64,000 nt of DNA from Lentisphaeria bacterium (GCA_900768505.1 CAAGED010000053.1:1-64000), one strand, 5' to 3'; shown: positions 17,439 through 27,170, counted from the stretch's first letter. Numbers and translations are program-made. Notes: generated by a model not told the origin, from the sequence alone.

Positions 17439-17984
17439 TCAATTATCAATTACATATCCGACGATTACTTCTTTCCCGTCAATATTGGCCACCAACACCT
17501 TGAATAACAGGTCGTAAGTAACCATCTCCCGCCGGGGAGTCGTCTTGTCTTCTCCATCAACCTGCATAATCTGATGGCATTTTATGCGCCAAACGGTGGT
17601 TCGAACCAATTTCCCCTGCTGTACTGAAATCATCAAATCCGGAACGACATTTTCGTCAACTACGAAAAATTGCGTGAATTTATGCCGCAATTTACTGAAT
17701 TGTTCTTCCGTCAGTCTGGCACTGGGCACCTGCGCGGCAACTTTGTTCACAAAGTTGGGATAATCCGAGGCCAGAAATGCCGTGACAAAATCCCGACTCA
17801 GCTCCTCAGCCCGCTGCTGATTGACCGATTCCATTTTTGGAGGAGTTTTTTCCTCCTCCAAATTTGATTTATCCTCCGCGCTTTTACACCCGGTGAAACA
17901 AACCAATGCAGTTAATATTAGTAACAAATATTTTTTAAATTTCTGTTCACAACAGCTGTTTAAATGCCATTTTTGCCACTTCAT
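17439..17984 (-). CDS. Lipoprotein, paralogue of the 57249-57716 lipoprotein
   Basis: A 181-residue predicted lipoprotein: a basic N-terminus, a hydrophobic stretch, and lipobox VCFTGC at residues 28-33. The mature part has a helical half (DYPNFVNKVAAQV, LTEEQFSKL) and a beta-rich half (RTTVWRIKC, MVTYDLLFKVLVANIDGKEV). The same order and several of the same residues appear in the lipoprotein at 57249-57716 (DFATSC, NLVWRVTF, DLMFRVV, LDNKTVV), so the two are paralogues. The fold looks like a small cystatin/NTF2-type sheet, but I do not recognise the family. The start has an AGGAGAA site. The gene lies 88 nt upstream of lexA on the same strand, with no obvious terminator between them. Confidence 0.65.
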   Translation of the reverse strand: MKWQKWHLNSCCEQKFKKYLLLILTALVCFTGCKSAEDKSNLEEEKTPPKMESVNQQRAEELSRDFVTAFLASDYPNFVNKVAAQVPSARLTEEQFSKLRHKFTQFFVVDENVVPDLMISVQQGKLVRTTVWRIKCHQIMQVDGEDKTTPRREMVTYDLLFKVLVANIDGKEVIVGYVIDN

Positions 17985-18062
17985 AAATCTTTCTCCTAAA
18001 TTTACAATACATAATATAACAAATTATAATTCTAAATCCAAGACCTTAATGAACATTTTATG

Positions 18063-20429
18063 TTATATTTTTACTAGTTTTAACGCAATTGCCGCTTCTG
18101 ATGCTAAGAAAACTTTAGCAACTCCGTCAAATATTCGATATTCGTCACCATTTAGTAAATCTTTGGCTATGCCGTCAAATTTATCAGCGAAAATAATGTT
18201 ATCGAACATATTTTTTTGAGTGTCATTTAAAATCGTCATATATTCATTGCCGTAACTCTCAATATGAAAAACTCCGCTTTCGGCTCGAGCCGCCGGAACC
18301 GGTTGCCATCCGGCCTCCGCCAGGCGCTTTATTACCGGCATATATTTTTTAAAACACCAGCGGTCACGATTGTAAAGTTTTGGGTTTTCAAAGTAATGGC
18401 CGGTGGCGGCATCGGCGCTGAAAAAGCCAGGAAACATGGCAAACGCCATGCAGCGAATCATATATTTTTCAATCATTTCCACGCCAAGTTTACTGAAGTC
18501 GGTGTTCATGAGAAAACAATATGGTTTATCGCCGCACATTGCACGCAGATAAGTAAATTCGGCAATGCTTAACGGGGCCCATTTCCCATTGTCGCACCAG
18601 TTGGTTTCAACCCCTGCCACATCCAGCTCCACCGGCAAAAACCACATGGTTAGCGGGGTTCCGTTGGCCATGGAGTATTTGCCCCTGGAGTGCATTTCGT
18701 CGGAGAGGCGTTTGGTGTATTCGTAAACAATCATTCCCTTGAAAATGCCGCTTTTATTGCTGTCCATGGCGTAGGTCAAAGGGGTAAATGTACTGGCGAA
18801 ATGTTCACGGCGGTGGGAAATTTCAGTGGTTACATATCCCTCCAGAGAGTCAAAATATTCTCCTGATACCTCATCTTCGCCACCCGGCGTGTGATATTTT
18901 TTGATAACCTCAGGGTTCCATTTATATTTGAAATCTGTCAATTCCCCCGGAAGATCCGGCATTGAATTTATACTCCAAACCGCACCGTTGCACCAGGGGC
19001 GGTTCATAAGAATGCAGACATCTTTGCCGTTGCTGTCATGCATTGAACTGCTTTGGCAAATTCGAGCTTTGAAATATTGCGGATTTTTTTCATCTTTCAG
19101 CAAGGAATTGCGAAAATCAATCGCTGCCTGCTGGTTGACCGGCACGTGCCCCATCTCAGTCCAACAGGTCATTGGCTCGGTGTAGCGGAAGGTAAGCATA
19201 TTGTGTGCGCGATCCCACGCCGGTTCGTTGGTTCCCTCCTTAAAGCGGAAGTAAAAATCTTCGAAACCTTCCACTTTACTGATGGCAACAAAGGCCATCC
19301 AGTTACCCTGCTCCTTGATGCGGGCATGATAATAGTGCGGAAAAATTTCATAATATTTTGCCAGTGCGCCGCGCATGCCCAGACGGCCGTCAAATTCAAA
19401 ACTTACGCCGCTGAATTGCACCTGCGGCTTCTCCGGCGTCAACGCAACATCCATGACCCAGAATAATTCCCCGGTGGCGCCGTTGAAACCTACCCGGCCA
19501 AATCCCGGATAGCCCGGATCGAAGGTAATGGCGTACCCCATGCCGTCCGGAGTTACTGCGGCAATCAACGGCCAGCGGGCCAGCAGACCATTAGAGCCGA
19601 CCCGCCAGTTAGTGACGTTCCAAATATCAAAATTACAGTCGGAATTTTTGCTTTGCATTAAATCGGTCCATATTTGATATTGAGTATTACTCGGCAATTT
19701 TTTTGTGTGGTAGAGGGAAATACTCCGGTCGGAGCCGGTAGGAGGTATTTGGGCATCCACGTTAAATACGGTGTAATTATTTTTCACTAATTCTTGACCG
19801 TTCAATTTGATTCCCGCTTCGTCGGAGTGGGTGAACGGAAGGAAATTACCGTTAGCCGCTACATCGCGCCAGAAAAAATTCTCCTTAGGCATGGTGGCTG
19901 GATTGATGAAGTTACCGTCAAAAAGCGGAAGATTTATTTTACCGCAGGCAGCTAAAAATATATTGCGGAATTTCGCCGAGCCCTCATGCCGGCTGAAATC
20001 GATTACAACTTCGATACTTTTTATCGGTTTATCCGGGTAAAATATCATATGGCGAAAGAGAAAATCACTGCTTCCGTTGTCGAATGGAATGTATTCCGCA
20101 TAATGGCTTTCGCCATCACTGAATGGAACATATTCTCTATAATTGGTGGTGTTATCCTGATATTCAATGTGCATAACCAGTGCATATTGGCAACTGTTAT
20201 TGCCCCATACTCCATTGGCGGCGCTTTCTCCACTCAGGAATATTGGTGCAGCGGCGGTTTGATTCAAAATTACCGTGTTTTGGGCGTTGACTGCTGATTG
20301 CGTCGCGTTGGCGCAGTGAATAACGCCATCGGATGTAATTTGAGCGTTATTTAGTTGCCAATCCTCGCTCAGAAGATTGTATTCAGCTGGAATTTTGCCT
20401 GATGTAAAAGTAATATTTTGCATTTGCAT
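18063..20429 (-). CDS. Putative glycoside hydrolase, unassigned family
   Basis: A 788-residue protein without signal peptide or membrane helix. The first 340 residues are beta-rich (FNVDAQIPP, MGYAITFDPGYPGFGRVGF), like the sandwich domains that precede glycosidase barrels. Residues 370-720 alternate helices and strands and carry many aromatic and acidic residues (WMAFVAISKVEGFEDFYFRF, EYFDSLEGYVTTEI, FLPVELDVAGVETNWCD). This fits a TIM barrel with carboxylate catalysis. The last 80 residues return to short beta strands. I could not match it to a named GH family. Its neighbours (GH2 beta-glucuronidase 320 nt upstream on the same strand) support a carbohydrate role. No clear ribosome-binding site precedes 20429; an in-frame ATG at 20423 is equally possible. 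Confidence 0.55.
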   Translation of the reverse strand: MQMQNITFTSGKIPAEYNLLSEDWQLNNAQITSDGVIHCANATQSAVNAQNTVILNQTAAAPIFLSGESAANGVWGNNSCQYALVMHIEYQDNTTNYREYVPFSDGESHYAEYIPFDNGSSDFLFRHMIFYPDKPIKSIEVVIDFSRHEGSAKFRNIFLAACGKINLPLFDGNFINPATMPKENFFWRDVAANGNFLPFTHSDEAGIKLNGQELVKNNYTVFNVDAQIPPTGSDRSISLYHTKKLPSNTQYQIWTDLMQSKNSDCNFDIWNVTNWRVGSNGLLARWPLIAAVTPDGMGYAITFDPGYPGFGRVGFNGATGELFWVMDVALTPEKPQVQFSGVSFEFDGRLGMRGALAKYYEIFPHYYHARIKEQGNWMAFVAISKVEGFEDFYFRFKEGTNEPAWDRAHNMLTFRYTEPMTCWTEMGHVPVNQQAAIDFRNSLLKDEKNPQYFKARICQSSSMHDSNGKDVCILMNRPWCNGAVWSINSMPDLPGELTDFKYKWNPEVIKKYHTPGGEDEVSGEYFDSLEGYVTTEISHRREHFASTFTPLTYAMDSNKSGIFKGMIVYEYTKRLSDEMHSRGKYSMANGTPLTMWFLPVELDVAGVETNWCDNGKWAPLSIAEFTYLRAMCGDKPYCFLMNTDFSKLGVEMIEKYMIRCMAFAMFPGFFSADAATGHYFENPKLYNRDRWCFKKYMPVIKRLAEAGWQPVPAARAESGVFHIESYGNEYMTILNDTQKNMFDNIIFADKFDGIAKDLLNGDEYRIFDGVAKVFLASEAAIALKLVKI

Positions 20430-20671
20430 AATTTTTTTTTGTCTTATTTTTATTAATGGGAAATATTTGCGGATTGAAAACTATAATCGAATTACATATA
20501 ATATACAACTACTTATGAAAGATTTTTTTGTTTTTAAGTCTTTATCGCTATTTTTAACGAAAAACTAACCAATCGCCGATGCAAAAGTCAATTTTTTGTC
20601 CAAATGAAGCTGAATGTGTCAAGTATGCCAACGTACTCAAGGTAGAACGCAACTGAATATACCCTCCACTA
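20430..20671. other. AT-rich intergenic region, no gene
   Basis: Gap between the putative glycoside hydrolase (start 20429) and the beta-glucuronidase (stop 20749), continuing past 20671 into hairpin repeat B. It must carry the promoter of the 18063-20429 gene. I see no open frame, tRNA or conserved RNA in it. Confidence 0.5.
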
Positions 20672-20721
20672 GATTGTATTTTTTTTTATTTAATTTCCCG
20701 GCAAACTGCCGGGAAATATAT
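20672..20721. repeat. Hairpin repeat family B, copy 1
   Basis: A perfect 11-bp stem, atttcccggca (20693-20703) and tgccgggaaat (20707-20717), with the loop aac. It is preceded by gattgta, a T run and atttaa. The same element, differing only in T-run length, recurs at 44235-44281. Both copies sit downstream of minus-strand glycoside hydrolase genes. On the minus strand the hairpin is followed by A rather than T, so it is not a normal intrinsic terminator for that gene. Confidence 0.75.
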
Positions 20722-20748
20722 TCCGTCATCAAAACAAACGCCCCAACA

Positions 20749-22449
20749 CTATTTTTCCTTGTCCGCAAGTTCTGTAAAGACTTTTTTGACCGCCTCGTAG
20801 GCCAATTTCGGACGGCGGTATTCATCAAAAGTTCCTTTGTTGTTCAAAGAGCGCGGCCTGGTAAGCGCCCGTTTGCCGCCGTAGGTACGGCAGTCGGCGT
20901 AATGCCACAATGATAAACCGGCCACCCGGGAGCGTTCGGCAAAATATTCCACTACGGTTTCCAGATAATCCAGCTGGTACTCCTCGCTCCAATGTCTCCG
21001 GGCCCGGTCATGCCAGCCTGGGATGGCTCCGGCTCCGACTTCACTGATTATCAAAGGTTTATCCTTGAATGGACTTTGGTTCAGAAATTCAATGAATTTG
21101 TCAAAAAACAGAGGAATTTCAGCAGTGGGATGCATATCAAGCTCATCCGCCAAATACCATGCCGGATAGGCGTTGATACTGACCACGTCGGCAAATTCAA
21201 AGCAGCAATCCTGCTCGTAAGTAAACGATGCATAAGTTATCAGACGACCGTCATTGGCGGAGCGCAGTAGACTGCTGATATCCCGGTAAATATGTTTGTT
21301 GGATTCCACGTTGGACAAGCCCTCGTTCAAAAAGCCCCAAAAGGCAATTGAGGGGTGATTTATATCGTTGAAAATCATATTTTCCGCCTGCCGCAATTGA
21401 GCCGATTTGAAGAGCGGATTGTTAAACTGGGTTTCATTGTTGCCCCAGCCCAAGGTTTCCGACCAGACGATTAAACCAAGCTGGTCGCAGAGATCCCAGA
21501 ATGCTGCATCTTGTGGGTAGTGAACGCCGCGAATAAAATTACAGCCCATCATTTTCAGATTCTGCAAATCTTCCAGCATTACCGCCGGCGGCAGTGAGAC
21601 CCCGAATTCGATATGACTTTCGTGCCGGCAGTACCCCCGTAATTTTTGCGGAATATTATTGAGAAGAATTTGACCATTTTTCGCCTTGAGTTCCCGGAGG
21701 CCAAAACGCTCGGTTATCAAATCATCCTTTAAGCGGACTGAAACGGTATGCAAATTAGGTGTTTCCACAGACCAGAGCTTGCAATTCGGAACCCGGCAAT
21801 CCAGAATTGCCGCCTGATCGTTAACGTCAAGAGTATACGATTGAGCATTGCCGCCGTCAAACGAGATTTGGCACTGCAATTGCCGGGGGATTTCGCCAGT
21901 AAGGCGGATTGATAGGGTTATTTCGCCGTTGTAGACATTTTTCATTCGTACCTCAACGCGTTGCAGGGCGCATTCGGGGAGGGAGTGCAGTTCCACCGAG
22001 CGGTAAATTCCGCCGTACCCGAAGAAGTCGTAATAATGAATCATCAGGGGAGAGGTCGTCTCGTCGTAACGGTTGTCCGTAATGACAATCAGCTCATAAG
22101 TTCCGGCTTTTGGAGCCTGAAATTCCACTGTGAACGGCGAGTAGGTCAAATCATTTTTTCCAACCAACTGCCCATTGATATAAATATTAGCCGAAAAGCC
22201 CAGACCGTAGAATTTCAATTCCTGGCGGCCGGTTTGTTCAATACTTATTGAGCGGCGATAACACCCGACGCCCCTGCAGTTGAGATATTTGGGCATGGCG
22301 TCAAATGAACCTGGTACGCACATAACGTCATCAAATTCAACCCGGTCAACTTCAACCTCATTCCGCCCGACTTCCGGAATAAATTTAAAATCCCAAAAAC
22401 CGTCCAACAATACCACCTTGCGAATTCCAAACTTCGGATATGCCTGCAT
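20749..22449 (-). CDS. GH2 beta-glucuronidase
   Basis: A 566-residue cytosolic family 2 glycosidase. The sugar-binding sandwich spans residues 1-165 (YGLGFSANIYINGQLVG), the immunoglobulin-like domain about 166-250, and the barrel 255-560. The acid/base is E376 in FWGFLNEGLSN and the nucleophile is E470 in LIISEVGAGA. The NxK motif that binds the uronate carboxylate is present (N536 and K538 in LNNKGTF), as in E. coli GusA (NKKGIF). It therefore acts on beta-D-glucuronides rather than galactosides. Short loop 1 suggests action on oligosaccharides more than small drug conjugates (inference). An AAGGA site precedes the start, 23 nt after the dnaG stop, so it may be transcribed with dnaG. Confidence 0.9.
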   Translation of the reverse strand: MQAYPKFGIRKVVLLDGFWDFKFIPEVGRNEVEVDRVEFDDVMCVPGSFDAMPKYLNCRGVGCYRRSISIEQTGRQELKFYGLGFSANIYINGQLVGKNDLTYSPFTVEFQAPKAGTYELIVITDNRYDETTSPLMIHYYDFFGYGGIYRSVELHSLPECALQRVEVRMKNVYNGEITLSIRLTGEIPRQLQCQISFDGGNAQSYTLDVNDQAAILDCRVPNCKLWSVETPNLHTVSVRLKDDLITERFGLRELKAKNGQILLNNIPQKLRGYCRHESHIEFGVSLPPAVMLEDLQNLKMMGCNFIRGVHYPQDAAFWDLCDQLGLIVWSETLGWGNNETQFNNPLFKSAQLRQAENMIFNDINHPSIAFWGFLNEGLSNVESNKHIYRDISSLLRSANDGRLITYASFTYEQDCCFEFADVVSINAYPAWYLADELDMHPTAEIPLFFDKFIEFLNQSPFKDKPLIISEVGAGAIPGWHDRARRHWSEEYQLDYLETVVEYFAERSRVAGLSLWHYADCRTYGGKRALTRPRSLNNKGTFDEYRRPKLAYEAVKKVFTELADKEK

Positions 22450-22472
22450 TTTTTCAATTCCTTGGTTACTGT

Positions 22473-24296
22473 CTATTTTTCTGGTTGATCTAGCCGCATA
22501 AGTTCCTCAAGCATTTGCAGCTGTCTGCTCTCATCCGGCTCGTTTTTCATCTGCTCCATAATTTCCCGCTGCCGCAACAAACGGCAGTGCTGCTCAATTT
22601 CGGCGAGACATTCGTTAAGCGCCTTGACGGCCAAATCGCCGGTATAATCCGATTCGGTAGCCAGCAGCGCACTTATTTCGCCGCCGCCTTGTTCCTGACA
22701 AAGTTTGCTTAATTCCTCTGCCACGGAATCCCATTCTCCGTTCAGCGTCAAGCCCACGGCTAAATTCAGCGCTTCCGCCATTTTTCCGCCCGCCGGAAAT
22801 TGCCTGCTGAAGCGTCGGCAGATATTTACTGCGTAATCTTCGCTTTTTAACATCAGTTCCAGCAATGTTTTTTCGGCATGACGGATATTGGCCGGGATAG
22901 CTTCCTCAAATTGTTTCTCCGGCGCCACTTCCGGTGCATCCGGAGTCACGGCTCGCCGGCTGTAGCGTTCAGTGTTACGGCGGTGTTCCGCCAATAATTC
23001 GTAAACCGCCTCGCTGCGGATATTGATTTTTTCCGCCAGAGTTGCAATTGCACTTTCCCGGGCAACGGCATTGTTGATTAAATTAAGATATTTCATGCAC
23101 TCTTTGACAAAGTCGCCTTTGCCGAATGGAGTAGTCAAATCAAAATTCCTTCCCAGTGCGAAAAGCAGAAAATCCAGCATATTCATTGCATTGTTTATCA
23201 GCTGGGCAATTCCAGCTTCGCCTTGGTTGCGGTAGATTTCGTCCGGATCTTTGCCACCGGGGATGGAGATTACTTTTACGTCAAAATCCAGTCCCAGCAG
23301 AATTTCCAGTGCCCGCAGTGAAGCGTTTACACCCGCCTTGTCCGAGTCGAAGGCCAGATAAACCATATTTACATAACGCTTTAAAATTCGTGCCTGATCG
23401 GTGGTAAATCCGGTTCCTTGAGGTGCCACCGCCACCGGAAAACCGCCCCGGTGCAGAGCAATGGTATCCAGTTGCCCCTCGCATAAAATAGCGAACTTTT
23501 TTTCCGCCATGGCTTGCCTAGCCAGGGGAAGGGCGTATAAAATAGACCCTTTTTTAAATATGTCAGTCTCCGGAGTATTGACATATTTTGCCCCGGGGGC
23601 TTCTTTGTCGATGGTGCGGGCGCTGAAGCCAACCACTCGACCCTGCTCGTTCCAAATCGGGAACATCAGGCGATTGCGGAATTGATCGTAGACGGTATTT
23701 TTTTCGCTGTTAAAACGCAATATTCCGGCGGCGATCATCTCCCGCTCGCTGAAGCCGTATTTTGTCCCGTAAGCCAGAGAGTTTCGCCAGCCGTCCGGGG
23801 CGGCGCCGATTTGAAATTGAGCGATAATTTCCGGTGAAAGTTGGCGGGTGGTTAAATATTGCGCCACCGGTGAGTCGGGAAAACTGCTCAATTGATTCTG
23901 ATAAAATTCACAAAAAACCTGATTTATTTCGTAGAGCCGTTCCCGGACATTGGCTCGCTGAGCGGATTTTGCACGGTCGGCGGAATTACCGGAGTTTTCC
24001 GGAATAATCACGCCGCAACGAGCCGCCAGCAGGTGGACTGCATTGGGGAAGTCCACTTTTTCATATTCCATAATGAAGTTGAAGACATTGCCTCCTTTAC
24101 CGCAACCGAAGCAGTGGTAATGCTGCCGGCTCTCGCTGACGTTGAAAGACGGTGTTTTCTCCTGATGAAAAGGGCAGCAGCATTTCCAGCTGTCGTTGCT
24201 GGCTTTTTTCAGCGGCACAAAGGAGTTGATGACTTCGACAATGTCGCAGCGTTGTTTGATTTCCTCAATTACATCATCCGGAATAGAGCGATTCAT
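22473..24296 (-). CDS. dnaG: DNA primase DnaG
   Basis: A 607-residue replicative primase that makes RNA primers at the fork. The CHC2 zinc finger is complete (C41, H44, C62, C65 in CPFH and HCFGCGKGG). The primase core has the DnaG signature and the TOPRIM domain with ILCEGQLDTIALH and YLAFDSDKAG, giving the metal-binding Glu and Asp residues. The C-terminal 200 residues are helical and diverged, as expected for the DnaB helicase-interacting domain. The usual neighbours rpsU and rpoD are absent. Instead a beta-glucuronidase follows after 23 nt. The ribosome-binding site is weak, as is common for dnaG. Confidence 0.96.
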   Translation of the reverse strand: MNRSIPDDVIEEIKQRCDIVEVINSFVPLKKASNDSWKCCCPFHQEKTPSFNVSESRQHYHCFGCGKGGNVFNFIMEYEKVDFPNAVHLLAARCGVIIPENSGNSADRAKSAQRANVRERLYEINQVFCEFYQNQLSSFPDSPVAQYLTTRQLSPEIIAQFQIGAAPDGWRNSLAYGTKYGFSEREMIAAGILRFNSEKNTVYDQFRNRLMFPIWNEQGRVVGFSARTIDKEAPGAKYVNTPETDIFKKGSILYALPLARQAMAEKKFAILCEGQLDTIALHRGGFPVAVAPQGTGFTTDQARILKRYVNMVYLAFDSDKAGVNASLRALEILLGLDFDVKVISIPGGKDPDEIYRNQGEAGIAQLINNAMNMLDFLLFALGRNFDLTTPFGKGDFVKECMKYLNLINNAVARESAIATLAEKINIRSEAVYELLAEHRRNTERYSRRAVTPDAPEVAPEKQFEEAIPANIRHAEKTLLELMLKSEDYAVNICRRFSRQFPAGGKMAEALNLAVGLTLNGEWDSVAEELSKLCQEQGGGEISALLATESDYTGDLAVKALNECLAEIEQHCRLLRQREIMEQMKNEPDESRQLQMLEELMRLDQPEK

Positions 24297-24501
24297 AAAA
24301 CAATCCGATTTTTTTGAGTTGCAAAGACGACATTCGAATCGCCTTTAAAAGTTTCACGCTTTTTGATTGGAATTTTTATTCTGATTTACACTGTAGAGGT
24401 TATTTCCCTGGCAGTTGGCTGACAATTATCAAAACATATTCATCAATTTGAAATATTACAGTTCACCTGCCAGTGTAAAATGGCGATTTCACTTCATATC
24501 A

Positions 24502-25278
24502 TCAGCGTCGCAGAAGCTGCAGACGCTCCTCAATCTCCTTGCGAACGGCGGCTAATTCCGGCATTTGCTTGGTTGCGGCGAGATACTCCTGATAGCGTGA
24601 GATGGCAACTGATTTGAATTGTCCGCCCAAATAATAATCGGCGAAGCGAGCCAGATTCAGGATCATCGGCAACCCCTCAGTACCGGCGGGACGGCATTTG
24701 TAGGCCATGGTGTAGCATTGAGTGGCCTCACGTTGATTACCGTTTCCGGCAAAATATTTGCCGAAAAGCGTGTACATGCGCGGATTATTGTAGATTTCCG
24801 GAATTTGTCGCAGATTTTTGTAAATTTCGCTGGCGCCCGGGGAGTTGGCTCGAACCGAAACATCGGCCATAAGAATCATGGCATTGCGGTCGTTGGGGCG
24901 CAACCGCCTGGCGCGGCCGAGATGAACCACCGCATCCTGCTCCTTGCCGGGAGTTTCGGAGTATAAGCGCCCTAGCAGATATTGAACTGCAAAATTTTCC
25001 GGAGCAATTCGTTCTGCTTTCTGAGCAGCTTCCAGCGCCACGGCTCGGTCTTGATTGCCCTCACTGGCAATGGAGAGCAGCAACAGCGCATCCACATTAT
25101 CCGGGCGGCGTTCGAGAACGGCGCGTGAGTATTTGATCGCTTTGTCGAATTTTCTTTCTGCCGTCAGAGAGTAGGCGTTTTGCAGCAGTTCGCTGCTGCT
25201 TTTTGAATCCAGACCGTCACATGAGCAGAATATTAGAGCCACCAAAGGCGACAATAGAAAAGTAAAAATTTTTTTCAT
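24502..25278 (-). CDS. TPR-repeat lipoprotein
   Basis: A 258-residue predicted lipoprotein with lipobox IFCSC at residues 16-20. Residues 29-200 contain about four tetratricopeptide repeats, for example KYSRAVLERRPDNVDALLLL and AERIAPENFAVQYLLGRLY. TPR lipoproteins of this size (PilF/NlpI/BamD-like) assist pilus, peptidoglycan or outer-membrane assembly, but no specific family is clear. The gene stands alone: a 206-nt gap to dnaG downstream with an imperfect inverted repeat (tttacactg near 24388 and cagtgtaaa near 24472), and the divergent MATE gene 270 nt upstream. Confidence 0.7.
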   Translation of the reverse strand: MKKIFTFLLSPLVALIFCSCDGLDSKSSSELLQNAYSLTAERKFDKAIKYSRAVLERRPDNVDALLLLSIASEGNQDRAVALEAAQKAERIAPENFAVQYLLGRLYSETPGKEQDAVVHLGRARRLRPNDRNAMILMADVSVRANSPGASEIYKNLRQIPEIYNNPRMYTLFGKYFAGNGNQREATQCYTMAYKCRPAGTEGLPMILNLARFADYYLGGQFKSVAISRYQEYLAATKQMPELAAVRKEIEERLQLLRR

Positions 25279-25548
25279 ATAATTAGTCTAAAAATATCTG
25301 TAAAAAAGGTTAAGTATTTGATTCGACCATGAGTTGTAAATATAATCGTTCAGATATTTTTTTCAAATGTAAAAAAACAATAAACCAAACATTTTCGGCA
25401 TATTAATTTTTTTTAATAATTTATCAATCCGAATAATTCTTTTAACTTCAAATAATCCAGGTAATTTTCTTTGATTTGCAGGAAATATGTGCTATATTTT
25501 TCAGATGTACATATTTTAAGTTAAAAAGTTATTCTGGAAATAAAAATC

Positions 25549-27015
25549 ATGCTTGCTTTCGTTGTTAATCTTTTGAAACGTTATTTCGGCCGCGAGGCTT
25601 TTATGACTCCCGGCGGGTATCGGGAAATTTGGCATATTGCCTACCCGTTGATAATGATGTCGGCAACTCAAACATTGATGATGTTTGTGGATCGGAAAAT
25701 GCTCGCCAGCCATTCCACTGACGAAATGGCGGCCGCGTTGCCGGCGGGTATTTTGTATTTCACGCTATTCTGCTTTTTTTCGGTGACGGCGAATTTCACC
25801 TCGGCGTTGGTGGCGCAGTTTTACGGCAACAAGGAACGTTTCGCATGTGTCAAATCGGTCTGGTCGGGAGTTTATCTGGCGGTTGTTTTCAGCCTGCTGA
25901 TTATCTTTGTCAACCCGTTGATTGGGGAATTTCTTCTCTATAACACCGAACATGATGCCGCTACCAAGCAGCTTGAGGTGACATACTTCCACTCTTTGCT
26001 GTTCAGCGGCGTCTTTGGCTGCCTGGCGGCTCCGTTTTTCGGATTTTTCTCCGGCCGGGGTAAAACCATGCCGGTTGCAGTCATAAATATCATTGGCGGA
26101 TTATTGAACATTGTATTGGATTATCTGCTGATTTTCGGAATCAGTGACTGCTGTGGATTTTCCATCCCGGAGTTGGGAATCTGGGGGGCTGGAATCGCCA
26201 CCACCATCAGTATGGGATGTACTTTCGGAATGATATTTCTGCTCTTCATCTTTCAGAATCAGAAAATTTATGCCACGCGCAAATGGTATTGCGGTCAATT
26301 CGAATATATCCTTAAATTATTCCGTTACGGCACCCCCAGCGGTCTGCAGGTTTTCTTTGATGTCGGTTCGTTTACCTTCATTATCCTGCTGCTGGGAAAT
26401 CGCGGCCCCGTGGTGCTGGCGGCAAGTACGGCAGCACTGTCCATTAATAATATCTTTTTTACTCCATTGATGGGCTTATCTGATACTACGGCCATTGTTA
26501 ACGGACAGTATATTGGACGCAAGGAGCCGGATTACGCTCAGAAGTCTACTTTCAGTGCCTGGCGGATTGCTTTTTTCTATATGATTGGCGGAGCGATTTT
26601 ATATTGTTTTTTTCCCGGGCAGTTGATTAATTTCTTTGCGCCGGACGAGGTTTCAACCAAAATATCCTTTGACGAGGTGCTAAGGTGCGGCAGTTCGATT
26701 TTGCTGGCCGTTGCCATTTTTAATTTTTTTGACGCCACCAAATATATTTTTATGGGAGCAATGCGCGGCGCCGGGGATACTCTGGCTATCATGTTGATAA
26801 ATATCAGTTGCGTGTGGGGGCTGATGGTGCCAGGAATTTATTTTATCAGCGCCAATGAGAATGTTCACATGCTGCTTATTTGGTTTTACATGGCTTTATG
26901 CGGCGGAATTGAGGCGTTCATCATTTATTTGCGTTACCGCAGTGGCGCGTGGCGCAAAATTAAACTTACGGCGCATTCGGCAGCGGTGGCGGTGGAAAAA
27001 GCTGTGGAATCTTAG
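25549..27015 (+). CDS. MATE family efflux transporter
   Basis: A 488-residue inner-membrane exporter with about twelve hydrophobic segments, the MATE family size. Conserved features include REIWHIAYPLIMM at the first helix, MFVDRKMLASHSTDEM, and later GLSDTTAIVNGQYIGRKE in the seventh to eighth helix region. MATE proteins export cationic drugs or metabolites using sodium or proton gradients (family knowledge). Two starts are possible. The ATG at 25549 has a weak GGAA site. The ATG at 25603 has a GAGG site 6 nt upstream and begins right before the family homology. I kept the longer one. No regulator is adjacent. Confidence 0.85.
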   Translation: MLAFVVNLLKRYFGREAFMTPGGYREIWHIAYPLIMMSATQTLMMFVDRKMLASHSTDEMAAALPAGILYFTLFCFFSVTANFTSALVAQFYGNKERFACVKSVWSGVYLAVVFSLLIIFVNPLIGEFLLYNTEHDAATKQLEVTYFHSLLFSGVFGCLAAPFFGFFSGRGKTMPVAVINIIGGLLNIVLDYLLIFGISDCCGFSIPELGIWGAGIATTISMGCTFGMIFLLFIFQNQKIYATRKWYCGQFEYILKLFRYGTPSGLQVFFDVGSFTFIILLLGNRGPVVLAASTAALSINNIFFTPLMGLSDTTAIVNGQYIGRKEPDYAQKSTFSAWRIAFFYMIGGAILYCFFPGQLINFFAPDEVSTKISFDEVLRCGSSILLAVAIFNFFDATKYIFMGAMRGAGDTLAIMLINISCVWGLMVPGIYFISANENVHMLLIWFYMALCGGIEAFIIYLRYRSGAWRKIKLTAHSAAVAVEKAVES

Positions 27016-27170
27016 TTTTGATTGTTTACAGCAGGTTAAAAGATATGCATGATTTTGCCGGAGAATTTTTTACTTGTTTTTTTCTGCTTCGGGGATTAGA
27101 TTATATTTCATTGGGAGTTGGAAGTGGAAAGGATTGAAAGATTTTTTTATTAATTAAGGAGTATTAATTT

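Noticed and set aside
20672..20721. Repeat B as intrinsic terminator of the beta-glucuronidase gene
   Set aside because: On the minus strand the hairpin is followed by A residues, not T. Termination in that direction is unlikely, though not excluded.
24386..24480. Imperfect inverted repeat tttacactg / cagtgtaaa as a possible structured RNA
   Set aside because: The arms are only 9 bp and about 75 nt apart, in AT-rich DNA; not distinct enough from chance.
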